DNA from: Planctomycetales bacterium
GTDB lineage: Bacteria > Planctomycetota > Planctomycetia > Planctomycetales > Planctomycetaceae
NCBI GenBank assembly: GCA_028285345.1
Contig: JANQPT010000003.1
Span: forward strand, 1 to 64,000
DNA length: 64,000 bases
Direction of reading: 5' to 3'
Shown here: piece after piece, positions 1-7,585 of the stretch
Position numbering within the stretch: the stretch's first letter is position 1
How the letters are laid out: each line of letters opens with the position of its first letter
Notes under the pieces: generated by a model
What the model saw: only the letters and a program-made list of their open reading frames with translations
The model's database searches: none
Told to the model about the DNA's origin: nothing
Position numbers and translations under genes: made by a program

Positions 1-2
1 AG

Positions 3-125
3 GCCGTCCGGGAATTCAAATCACCAAATAAAGCGTATTTTGGGAGGGCGAGGCTCCCGCCGAGCCGAACACGTTTTCAAGAATGCGGCTCAGCAGGAGT
101 TTCGCCCTCCCAATTCCCGGACGCC
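3..125. repeat. Palindromic repeat element, nested inverted repeat
   Basis: The outer arms (3-16 and 112-125) share GTCCGGGAATT and its complement. The inner arms (41-66 and 87-112) pair GGGAGGGCGA with TCGCCCTCCC, then continue as an imperfect GGCTC-rich stem. The left side carries about 25 extra AT-rich bases between outer and inner arm. No coding signal was found. This looks like a REP-type element able to form a long hairpin; its role is unknown. Confidence 0.6.
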
Positions 126-128
126 CTC

Positions 129-379
129 TGCGTTGCAATCGCGGCCACCCATGATGAATAAAGAAGTCTCGCGCAGAGACGCGAAGACGCAGAGAGGAGA
201 ATTAAAGAGTTGTCTTTTGGTCAGCCTGTCACGAGAATTTGGAAATCCTATTCCATCCCACCAAATTGACCACCTTTTCTCGATTGAAGTTTGCTTAATT
301 CTCACTGCGCCTTCGCGTCTCTGCCCGCAAATATCTGATTTGCCGGGCGAACATGATTGCGTTGCAATCGCGGCCACCC
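129..379. repeat. Inverted-repeat element flanked by 22-bp direct repeats
   Basis: A 22-bp sequence beginning TGCGTTGCAATCGCGG occurs identically at 129-150 and 358-379. Between the copies lies an inverted repeat: arms 173-205 and 295-323, built on GCAGAGACGCGAAG and its complement and ending in GAATTAA/TTAATTC. The motif resembles the element at 42813-42921. The rest of 380-558 shows no gene or clear signal other than the ribosome binding site of the gene at 559. Confidence 0.6.
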
Positions 380-558
380 GGGAGAATCTTCAATGTCACG
401 TGCTCTCTGGAAAATTCAGCCCGTGCTGATTGAGACGGTTTGCTTCATTGGCCGATCGAGATAACGAATATGAGGGTTGGGCGAAGCGAACTCAGATGCT
501 CGGCGCGGGATGACGAAGAGATATTCGGAACGTATTGGCCGCAGGTTCAGGAACAGTG

Positions 559-1227
559 ATGATGTCGCGATTCTGGTTCACTTTGACGATCTTATTGGCT
601 GTGCTACTCGGGCATTCGGAGGCCGAAGCGCAGTTGTTTGGCCAACGAAATCTGGGGCGGAGTTCGATCAGCCGCCGGACTGGTCCGGGAAGCGCTGCGG
701 ACGGCCAGCTCTCTGGCAACGAGCGGTTTTTGCGGGGCAATCGCAGCCGGCGGGCGTTTGTCGGTTCCGACGCGGCGGAAGCCCGATCGTTTGTCGGCTC
801 GGAACAATCGACGGTGACGGGGCAAGTTCGCTCGGCGACGTCGGGAATGAGGCCGCCCCCGGACCGCAGTTCGACGATCAACAGGCCGCTGCCGTCGCAG
901 CCGGCAAACGCGCGATACTATCCGCGGTTGAAGGTCGAGTTTGCGAAGGGTGCGGAGTCGGGCCGCTACGCGGCATCCGCCGTGCAGCAAGAGTTAGAGA
1001 CGTCCGACGCGCTCAGTCGACTCGGACAGATCGAGGTGTCTGTGGCAAATCAGACGGCCACGTTGCGCGGTGAGGTTGCCTCCGAATCTGATCGGAAGCT
1101 CGCTGCTCTGATTGCCAGTTTCGAACCCGGAATCGATCGCGTACAAAACGAGTTGGCCGTGAATAACGCGCTGCGCGTTCCTCCGGTTCCTCCTCAGCCG
1201 GGGATCGAGCCTCGGCCGAATCGCTGA
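559..1227 (+). CDS. Exported BON-domain protein
   Basis: The 222-residue product opens with a hydrophobic signal peptide ending near EAEAQ, followed by a long low-complexity Ser/Arg/Gly-rich stretch. A BON-like domain follows at about residues 140-200, with the typical strand-helix pattern around IEVSVANQTATLRGEVAS and the closing GIDRVQNELAV. The tail is Pro-rich. BON domains are thought to bind phospholipid or act as assembly modules in envelope proteins and some secretin complexes. The start at 559 (or the next ATG at 562) is preferred because AGGAA lies at 549-553 and the signal peptide begins there. The gene converges on the lipoprotein-secretin pair and its last 215 nt overlap the 3' end of the lipoprotein frame. 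A role beside that secretin is inference from position only. Confidence 0.75.
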   Translation: MMSRFWFTLTILLAVLLGHSEAEAQLFGQRNLGRSSISRRTGPGSAADGQLSGNERFLRGNRSRRAFVGSDAAEARSFVGSEQSTVTGQVRSATSGMRPPPDRSSTINRPLPSQPANARYYPRLKVEFAKGAESGRYAASAVQQELETSDALSRLGQIEVSVANQTATLRGEVASESDRKLAALIASFEPGIDRVQNELAVNNALRVPPVPPQPGIEPRPNR

Positions 1228-2242
1228 CACCAGCCCCGTTTCGATCGCTCTCCGACGAATTGTCGGATGCATCCCGATCTGGGTTGATTGCCTGATTCTG
1301 CATCTGCGTCTGGTCGACGTCGAGATAGAGCGGTGTTGTCAGTGATCGTTTGACAAATCCGCTCGGGACGTCGATGGTCACGGTGGTCATCGATTTCTTG
1401 GCACGCTTCGGTTCGGCTGGACGCTCAATCTTAATGTCGTCGCTGTGGCGGACTTGTTGAATCACGTCAGCTCTGTTTTCAGACGGCGACGCCAATCCCC
1501 CCGCCTGGACCACACCCGGAGTAGCGCTTTCGCGGGCGGAGATTTGCCGCACTGCCGACTGCGCTGCGGCGGCCGGTGCGGGGGTCTTAGACACCGCGTT
1601 TGAATCCCGCGGCATTCCCGGCAGCACTTGCCGCGATGCGTCCGACAAAAACGAGCCGCCCCGCGACGGTTCAAACCGGGCGATCAGTGAAACTTTTCTC
1701 TGCGGACCGCCCACCTTGTCCCAAGGCAGCCATACACTGTAGGAGTGGCCAAGTTCCGACCGGCTGTAGTGCTCTGCGAATTGCTCCCGCAAAAAGACAT
1801 ACCGCCGTTCCGGCTTGGCTGAAGCAACGTCACTGACTTCGTCAGCAAAAGCATAGACCGTTAGCCTCCCATCAACGACGAGCGGTTCGCTGCCATCCTC
1901 GGCATAGAACATGATCCGCCCGCCGAATCCGCGAACCGGCGGCTTTTGATTTTGCTGCAAGACTGTATCGGTCCAGACCGCCGAGATCCGTGCAGGGACG
2001 GGGGAAGCGAGCGGCTCCGCATCGCCGTCGCTCGTGGACGCCGGAGGTTCCTCTTTCTTCGTCGGAGGACTCTGTTGTTTTACTGCCGGATCATCCTGCT
2101 TGGCTGCTGGATCATTCTTCTTGGCCGGCGGATCGTCCTTTTTCGACCAGGGGATCCCCTTGGAGAGATCCATCGCGGCGCAACCGCTCAAGATCAGCAA
2201 CGCCGCCGCCACGAAAAGAGTGTCAACGATTTTGGGTTTCAT
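1013..2242 (-). CDS. Lipoprotein of unknown function upstream-linked to secretin
   Basis: The start at 2242 gives a lipoprotein signal (KIVDTLFVAAALLILSGC) with lipobox LSGC at residues 17-20. After it comes a Lys/Pro/Asp-rich linker with repeated KKxDPAxK motifs. A probable folded part spans about residues 75-190, and a low-complexity region contains STPLYL-like text (SLTTPLYLDV). I know of no catalytic family for it. It lies 68 nt downstream of the secretin gene on the same strand, so a shared transcript is likely and an outer-membrane pilotin or accessory role is possible but unproven. The last 71 or so codons are antisense to the BON-domain gene and are Arg/Ser-rich, so the true C-terminus may be a read-through of little function. 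Confidence 0.65.
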   Translation of the reverse strand: MKPKIVDTLFVAAALLILSGCAAMDLSKGIPWSKKDDPPAKKNDPAAKQDDPAVKQQSPPTKKEEPPASTSDGDAEPLASPVPARISAVWTDTVLQQNQKPPVRGFGGRIMFYAEDGSEPLVVDGRLTVYAFADEVSDVASAKPERRYVFLREQFAEHYSRSELGHSYSVWLPWDKVGGPQRKVSLIARFEPSRGGSFLSDASRQVLPGMPRDSNAVSKTPAPAAAAQSAVRQISARESATPGVVQAGGLASPSENRADVIQQVRHSDDIKIERPAEPKRAKKSMTTVTIDVPSGFVKRSLTTPLYLDVDQTQMQNQAINPDRDASDNSSESDRNGAGVSDSAEARSPAEEEPEERAARYSRPTRFVRDRFRVRNWQSEQRASDQIRRQPHRATWPSDLPQTPRSVRVD

Positions 2243-2310
2243 CGCGCGCCGCGCTCTCCAAGACATGTATTCGGGGTTAACTGTTCGATCATGCATCCAA
2301 AGTCGGTGTG

Positions 2311-5300
2311 TCACTGCGGTTGTGCGAGTTGGTCGGGGAGGATCGGCAAATCGTCGTCATCCAACCGGTAAATCACTTTCGGAATCTCCGAAGCGGATTC
2401 CGCCTGACGACCACGCCGGCTGCGGATTGAGGCCGCTGACGATCGGCCCGGATTGTCATCGGGAAAAATGGCCGGGACATTGTCCCACGAAGACTGCAAC
2501 GCAGGCGGCCGCGAACTGCGTCCGCTTTGCGGTCGGCTGTCGGGATAAATCACGTCGCCTTCTGGTTGCGGCACCAATGGAGGCATGCCTTGCGACGGCG
2601 ATTCTCCGCGTGGATCGAGATCGGGATAGATCACCGGAATTGAGTCGTGGTAGACCGGGCAACCCCCTTCGCCGCAAATGAGCGGATCGTCGTCGTGCAG
2701 TTCGCAGACATCCGTCACACACCAACTCATACGGGCGTACTCCTCGATTTTGAGACGCTCCATGTCGGCCTGACTCCGCACGATGTGCGGCGTGAGGATG
2801 ATCAGCAACTCCGTCCGCCGCATCGACTCGAGGTCATAGCGAAAGAGCTGGCCGAGCAGGGGTAAATCGGAGAGGTAGGGGACGCGGCGCCGAAGTTCTT
2901 CATTGCGTTTGGTGATCAGTCCGCCCAGGATGATCGTCTCGCCGTTGGCGGCGCTGACTGTCGTTTGGGCGGTCGTGACATTGATCCGCGGCGACTTCAC
3001 CACCGTCCCATCGGTGGAGACCAGCACGGGAATTCCGTCCGCTTCGCTGCCGACGTCCGATTTTTCGGAGTCGATCTCCATAACCACCATGCCGTCGGGG
3101 CTAATGCGGGGCGTCACGCCCAAGATCAGGCCGACGTTCTCCAATTCCACGGTGTTGACGGTGCCGGTGACCCCCACATTGGAACCGGTGATTCGGGGAA
3201 CACGTTGTCCGACTTGAATGAAGGCGGGCTGATTATCGAGGGTCATGACCTGCGGGCGGCTGAGCACTTCCAGGCGGCGGTTTTCGCTCAACGCACGCAG
3301 CAGCACACTGATGCTGTCACTGCCCGCTGAGAGCACAAGTCCGCCGTATCCAAGCTGCGTATTCGTCCGTCCCACTGCGAAATTCGACAGTGCCTGGCCC
3401 GCCAAATTGGCCGCCGTCGCCAGGGAGCGCGCGCTACCGCTGTTTCCGATATCGGCTTGATTGAAGTCGAAGCCCGGTTCAAACGTGGCTCCGATCAACG
3501 TCTGTTGGGTTGCAGTGATGATTCCGTTTTCGGTCGACTGCTGCTGAGTGTTGGTTAACGTCTGTGAATCGGCTAAGTTGCTGAGAAGGCTCCGATCAAA
3601 CAGCAACGAATCCTGCAGGCCCAATTCGACGCCGAATTCGTCGGTGTTGTTCAGGCCGACCTCGACGATCAACACCTGAATCATGACCTTGGGCGGCTGC
3701 TCGTCGAGCTTCTCGACGATCGCTTTGATCTCCTCGAAGAAGCGGGGAGTCGCGCTCACGATCAAGTTGTTGCCGACCGGTTCGGGAACGACCACGACTT
3801 CCCGCTCGATTTGTTGAAACGCGCTGAGCCCGCCCGGCGCGGCTTGCTGGATTTGCCGTTCGCTGCGGAGGAATTCGCTGATGGCGTTTGCCACGTCGCG
3901 TGCCGAGACGTTTTTCAGTCGATAGACGATGTTTTGGCGGAGCTTGACTTCGCGTTCGTCCAGCCGCAACAGCAGCGCTTCGATGATTCGCAAATCGCCG
4001 GCTGAGCCGGTGGCGATGATGCTGTTGGTCCGTGTGTCGATGGCAAACCGCAGCGGCGCCAGCGAGGTTTCCCCCTCCGCCCCGGCTAACTTCGGTCCCA
4101 GATTGGCTCCGGTTTGCGCCGGCAGCAGCGAGCGGAGCATCTGCACCAAATCGGCCGCGTCGCTGTTAATGATGCGGAACACTTTGATCTGCGCGGTGTC
4201 GATCGGCGTCTCGTCCAATTGCCGAATCAATTCGCCCAGCAGATCCATGCTCTCGGGCGGGGCGGAAACCACGAGCATGTTTTTGCGCGGGTCGGGTGTG
4301 ATCTGAACGTTGTTCAACAGTCCCGATTTGAGGATTTTTTCTCCCTCGGTATCGATCGCGAGCAACTCGAGGACTGCCGACGCCTGGCCGCCGGCGCCGC
4401 TGCCGCCGCTGATCGCCTGCTGCAGAATCTGCGCCACGTCGGCCGCCAATGAATTCTTCAATGGAAAGATCTTTGCCTGATTGACGACCGCACTGCGAGC
4501 GACGTCGATTCTGGTCACCAGCAACTCGACCTCTTTCATGTCGCGCGGCGCGGCTTGGACGATCAGTGAGTTCGATCGCGGATCGGCGGTGATGCGGACA
4601 ACCGCGGCGAGGCCGGGACGATCGCTGAAGAACTGTTGCACGGTCTGTTGAGCTTGTGCCGCGGGCGCGTGCCTGAGCCGGAAAACGCGCAATTGCGTTT
4701 GTGGATCGACTTCGTGGTCGAGAACCGTGATCAGTTCCTGAATGACCTCTAGCGCCTCTCCCCAGCCGATCAGCAACAGCGCATTCGGCTTGAGCAGCGG
4801 CGTCAATTGAACGCGCCCCTGACGTCCGCCCACCAATTCCTCTTGAACCTCGCTGATCACCACGGAGAGTTGCCGGCTCTCCACATGTTTAAGCGGGACG
4901 ACGACGATTTCAGGCTCCGCTTCGGCACTGAGTCGCTCGATCTCGTTAATGATCCGCGTCATCTCTTCAATATCGCGCTCACGTCCGCGGAGAATGATCA
5001 CGTCAAGATCGGGTAATGTTTCGACGTCGACGTCGGTTCCCAATTCTCGGAGTCGTTCCCGTTGGCGCTGAAGTTCCTCGTCCAGTGGAACGGCATTGGG
5101 ATCGTCGTTTGCCGCCGGAGGGGGATCGGCCGGGGTGTCGCCCTCCTGAAACGCAAAGTTGGCCTGGCGGATTGCCGAATCGTGAATCAAATGGCTGCTT
5201 TCTTTTCCGGCCTTGCCTCGCTTGGTCTTCCGGGAGGGCTTCGGCATCCGGCGGCCGCGATAGGCGTCGATGGCTTCTTCGATCTTCCGCGGCTCGCTCC

Positions 5301-6144
5301 GCCTCAGGGCCAAAATCCGCACTTTGCGTCCTTTGACCTTTTCACGGCTGTCGATGGCACGGATCAGACGGACGAGTTGGGCGCTGGCTGTCTCTTGGCC
5401 GAAGACGATCAACTGATTCCGGCGGCGATCAATCTTGATTTCGACGTCCTCACCGGCGACCTCCGTGATGACGTAGGCCGTTTCGGAACCGCGTGCCGGC
5501 TGCATGCGAGTTCCGAACAGCTGTCGCAGCATGGGAATCAGGTCTTCCGCGTTGGTGTTGATCAATGAGACGAACAGTTCGCGGCGGCGGGCCGGCAAGT
5601 TCGGCTCTGACCGAACGGACGGTGCCGCGTCGCGCAACATTGGAAGCTGCGGCTGACTCTGGTTCAGTCGCGACTGAATCCACACATGGACCTCAGGCGT
5701 TGCCAGCACTAAGAGCTGAGACGCGGATGCATCGACCGCAACGCGGACGGTTTCGTCGCCACGGAATCGCCGTCGGAGGCTGTCGGCTGCGTCTTGCAGC
5801 CCATCGCGTTCGATGGGATACGACTTTACGACCGGTTTGGCGTCCGGAGAGGCGGCCGCGGATTTGCGATCGACGGAGTCGATTAGTTGTTTGGCGATTT
5901 GCTGAGCACGGGCCGGTCCACGCAACAGGATTTGATTCTGCTGCCTGTCGGCGACCAGATGGGTCTGCGCATCGAGATCATCGAGCAGCTCGGAAAGCAT
6001 TGCTTCGACGTCGGCGGCCCGTTTGTGTCTGAGAGGATAGATTTCGTAAGTCGCGCCCGATTCCCTCTGCCCGAATGCTGTGTTTTCCGAGGAGACTACG
6101 CAGAGAAGAATGGCCAGGAACAGTGCGGAGCCGCCGATGCGCAT
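2311..6144 (-). CDS. Secretin, GspD/PilQ type, with expanded N-terminal repeats
   Basis: The 1277-residue protein is the outer-membrane pore of a type II secretion or type IV pilus-like system. From 6144 there is a signal peptide (MRIGGSALFLAILLCVVSS), then many repeated secretin N domains seen as recurring 'VxxLKHxxAxxLxxxL' and 'DPRSNSLIVxA' units up to about residue 800. The C-terminal secretin domain (about 819-1110) carries the family signature VPYLSDLPLLGQLFR. A Pro/Asp-rich tail of roughly 165 residues follows. Typical GspD proteins are 650-750 residues, so the extra length is mostly additional N domains. A TTG-initiated extension to 6255 is possible, but the signal peptide supports 6144. 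The downstream lipoprotein is probably co-transcribed; no other secretion genes are in the window. Confidence 0.9.
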   Translation of the reverse strand: MRIGGSALFLAILLCVVSSENTAFGQRESGATYEIYPLRHKRAADVEAMLSELLDDLDAQTHLVADRQQNQILLRGPARAQQIAKQLIDSVDRKSAAASPDAKPVVKSYPIERDGLQDAADSLRRRFRGDETVRVAVDASASQLLVLATPEVHVWIQSRLNQSQPQLPMLRDAAPSVRSEPNLPARRRELFVSLINTNAEDLIPMLRQLFGTRMQPARGSETAYVITEVAGEDVEIKIDRRRNQLIVFGQETASAQLVRLIRAIDSREKVKGRKVRILALRRSEPRKIEEAIDAYRGRRMPKPSRKTKRGKAGKESSHLIHDSAIRQANFAFQEGDTPADPPPAANDDPNAVPLDEELQRQRERLRELGTDVDVETLPDLDVIILRGRERDIEEMTRIINEIERLSAEAEPEIVVVPLKHVESRQLSVVISEVQEELVGGRQGRVQLTPLLKPNALLLIGWGEALEVIQELITVLDHEVDPQTQLRVFRLRHAPAAQAQQTVQQFFSDRPGLAAVVRITADPRSNSLIVQAAPRDMKEVELLVTRIDVARSAVVNQAKIFPLKNSLAADVAQILQQAISGGSGAGGQASAVLELLAIDTEGEKILKSGLLNNVQITPDPRKNMLVVSAPPESMDLLGELIRQLDETPIDTAQIKVFRIINSDAADLVQMLRSLLPAQTGANLGPKLAGAEGETSLAPLRFAIDTRTNSIIATGSAGDLRIIEALLLRLDEREVKLRQNIVYRLKNVSARDVANAISEFLRSERQIQQAAPGGLSAFQQIEREVVVVPEPVGNNLIVSATPRFFEEIKAIVEKLDEQPPKVMIQVLIVEVGLNNTDEFGVELGLQDSLLFDRSLLSNLADSQTLTNTQQQSTENGIITATQQTLIGATFEPGFDFNQADIGNSGSARSLATAANLAGQALSNFAVGRTNTQLGYGGLVLSAGSDSISVLLRALSENRRLEVLSRPQVMTLDNQPAFIQVGQRVPRITGSNVGVTGTVNTVELENVGLILGVTPRISPDGMVVMEIDSEKSDVGSEADGIPVLVSTDGTVVKSPRINVTTAQTTVSAANGETIILGGLITKRNEELRRRVPYLSDLPLLGQLFRYDLESMRRTELLIILTPHIVRSQADMERLKIEEYARMSWCVTDVCELHDDDPLICGEGGCPVYHDSIPVIYPDLDPRGESPSQGMPPLVPQPEGDVIYPDSRPQSGRSSRPPALQSSWDNVPAIFPDDNPGRSSAASIRSRRGRQAESASEIPKVIYRLDDDDLPILPDQLAQPQ

Positions 6145-6684
6145 TGCGCGTTGGCGAAGAGATGGAGATTGTTGATGCACAAAGATCACGTCAAATTCCC
6201 AACAGCGGCCGCGGGCGCGCAAATTGCGCAGCGCGTGCACTGCAAGTTCAAGCAAAGATGTGGATGAATCAAAAGTTGAGTGAGAGAGAGGGGCGGGATG
6301 TTAGGGAAATGCCCACCAGCCATCAAGACCAATCGATCTGTTCATAAACCTAGATCCATGAGATTGCTGTGGCCGTTCTTTTTCTCCGAATCATCAGTTG
6401 ACGTGCATCGGCGTTCCGCATAGATTCCCCGCGACTTCTGCAGGGGGAGTTTCGTGGACCGCGGTTGAGAGCGATCTCAGAACCGCTCGATTCAAAGACT
6501 TCTCCCAGTTGCATCCTCTCTCTCAGTTATCTTCAAACTCTGATTGTCCAGTTGACGGCAGTTGTGACCTTGTTGGCAGCATGCACGTCGATACGGCATT
6601 CGACATCTAAGACCTCTGTTCGACCCGCAATCACTCACCACATGTTAGCGGTGAGCGACCCTTCATTTCGCAAAGGACGGCGTT
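6145..6684. other. Intergenic region between divergent secretin and small lipoprotein genes
   Basis: These 540 bases should hold promoters for both divergent genes. I see no convincing coding frame, RNA gene or strong sigma-70 match; short frames here lack ribosome binding sites and family signal. Confidence 0.4.
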
Positions 6685-6930
6685 ATGAGACGCATGGTAC
6701 TATTGATGCTTGGACTCTGTTCGCTGACGGCAGCCGGTTGTTGTTGCTGGGGCCACAACGCTTGTAACCCGTGTGGAACCGGCGGCTGCGGCCCCGGAGG
6801 TTGTGGGATCCAACAGTACGGAACGCCGTATCAAGGCGGAGCGCACTACGGGCCGATTTCAACTCAACAAGCCATCGCCCCAGCTCCGATCATCTCCGCA
6901 CCGGTGCAGTCGCTGCCGACTTATTACTAA
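6685..6930 (+). CDS. Small Cys/Gly-rich lipoprotein
   Basis: The 81-residue product has an N-terminal hydrophobic segment ending in the lipobox TAAGC (Cys19), so it should be lipid-anchored. Cys19 is followed by two more Cys and a run of Cys-Gly motifs (CCCW, NACNPCGTGGCGPGGCG); the C-terminal half is rich in Pro, Ala, Tyr and Gln. AAGGA at 6673-6677 lies 7 nt before the ATG and fixes the start. Small Cys/Gly-rich lipoproteins of this kind are frequent in planctomycetes, with no established function; metal binding or disulfide crosslinking in the envelope would fit but is speculation. It stands alone between non-coding stretches. Confidence 0.75.
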   Translation: MRRMVLLMLGLCSLTAAGCCCWGHNACNPCGTGGCGPGGCGIQQYGTPYQGGAHYGPISTQQAIAPAPIISAPVQSLPTYY

Positions 6931-7585
6931 GTCGTGGCACAACTCCGCTGCGAGTATTTCCAAGAGGACAGTTGCCGCGCTCAAACTGTCGCAGTCGCCG
7001 CGCGGCGCCGAGGTTCTGATGGAACCCTGCGCGCCGGCGAAATGTACGCTTGCTTGACGGCCAAGCTGCGCCTGCGCGCTCATTTCCGCTTCCAGCCCGC
7101 CGCGACCTGTGGACACGACGGGTGATTGAATCACCATGCGTTTGCCTGCTTCTCTTCACGCGCGCTGCGTGATCGACCGACGTCTCCTGTCGGGCTGCTC
7201 TATCCGCTCCGCAACCCCGTAAAAACCCTTAGGGATGGGTATCCGGCACGTTAATTTGAATTGGGTTGCGTAAGGTTTTTAACGCGGTGGTCCTTTGAAT
7301 TCCGTCGGGTCTGGGGAAACTGATTGACGGGGGCTATCGGGCCGGATTAGTCTGATGCTTTGTCAGATTTCAGTTTTCGGCCAGCCGAACTCGTGCTAGG
7401 GCGGGCAGTTGCCGACACGGATTGGGTGATCAGCAGTCTCGCGACTTCTGCCACGCGAATTCTTAGGCATGACATAGCACGAGACTGCTCATATCACTCG
7501 TTTCTGTTTCGGGCCGGCTGTTCGAGGCGTGAATCACACACGTGACCTCCACGACAACCGATTCTCACACTGAAAGCACAAGACG
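6931..7585. other. Long intergenic region
   Basis: These 655 bases have no supported gene. The only notable structure is at 7211-7280, where GCAACCC (7211-7217) can pair with GGGTTGC (7263-7269), and AAAAACCCTTA (7221-7231) with TAAGGTTTTT (7271-7280). The two potential stems interleave. Otherwise nothing is seen. Confidence 0.4.

Noticed and set aside
129..379. Insertion sequence bounded by 22-bp target duplications
   Set aside because: There is no transposase and 22 bp exceeds usual target duplications; kept only as a repeat with unknown origin.
40..429. 129-residue frame across the first two repeat elements
   Set aside because: It follows the repeats, has no ribosome binding site and its translation has no family character.
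6935..6955. Sigma-54 promoter (TGGCAC at 6935)
   Set aside because: The -12 element does not read TTGC at the correct spacing, and no gene follows closely.
6934..7159. Short frames after the Cys-rich lipoprotein
   Set aside because: No start signals; Arg/Ala-rich text typical of non-coding GC-rich DNA.
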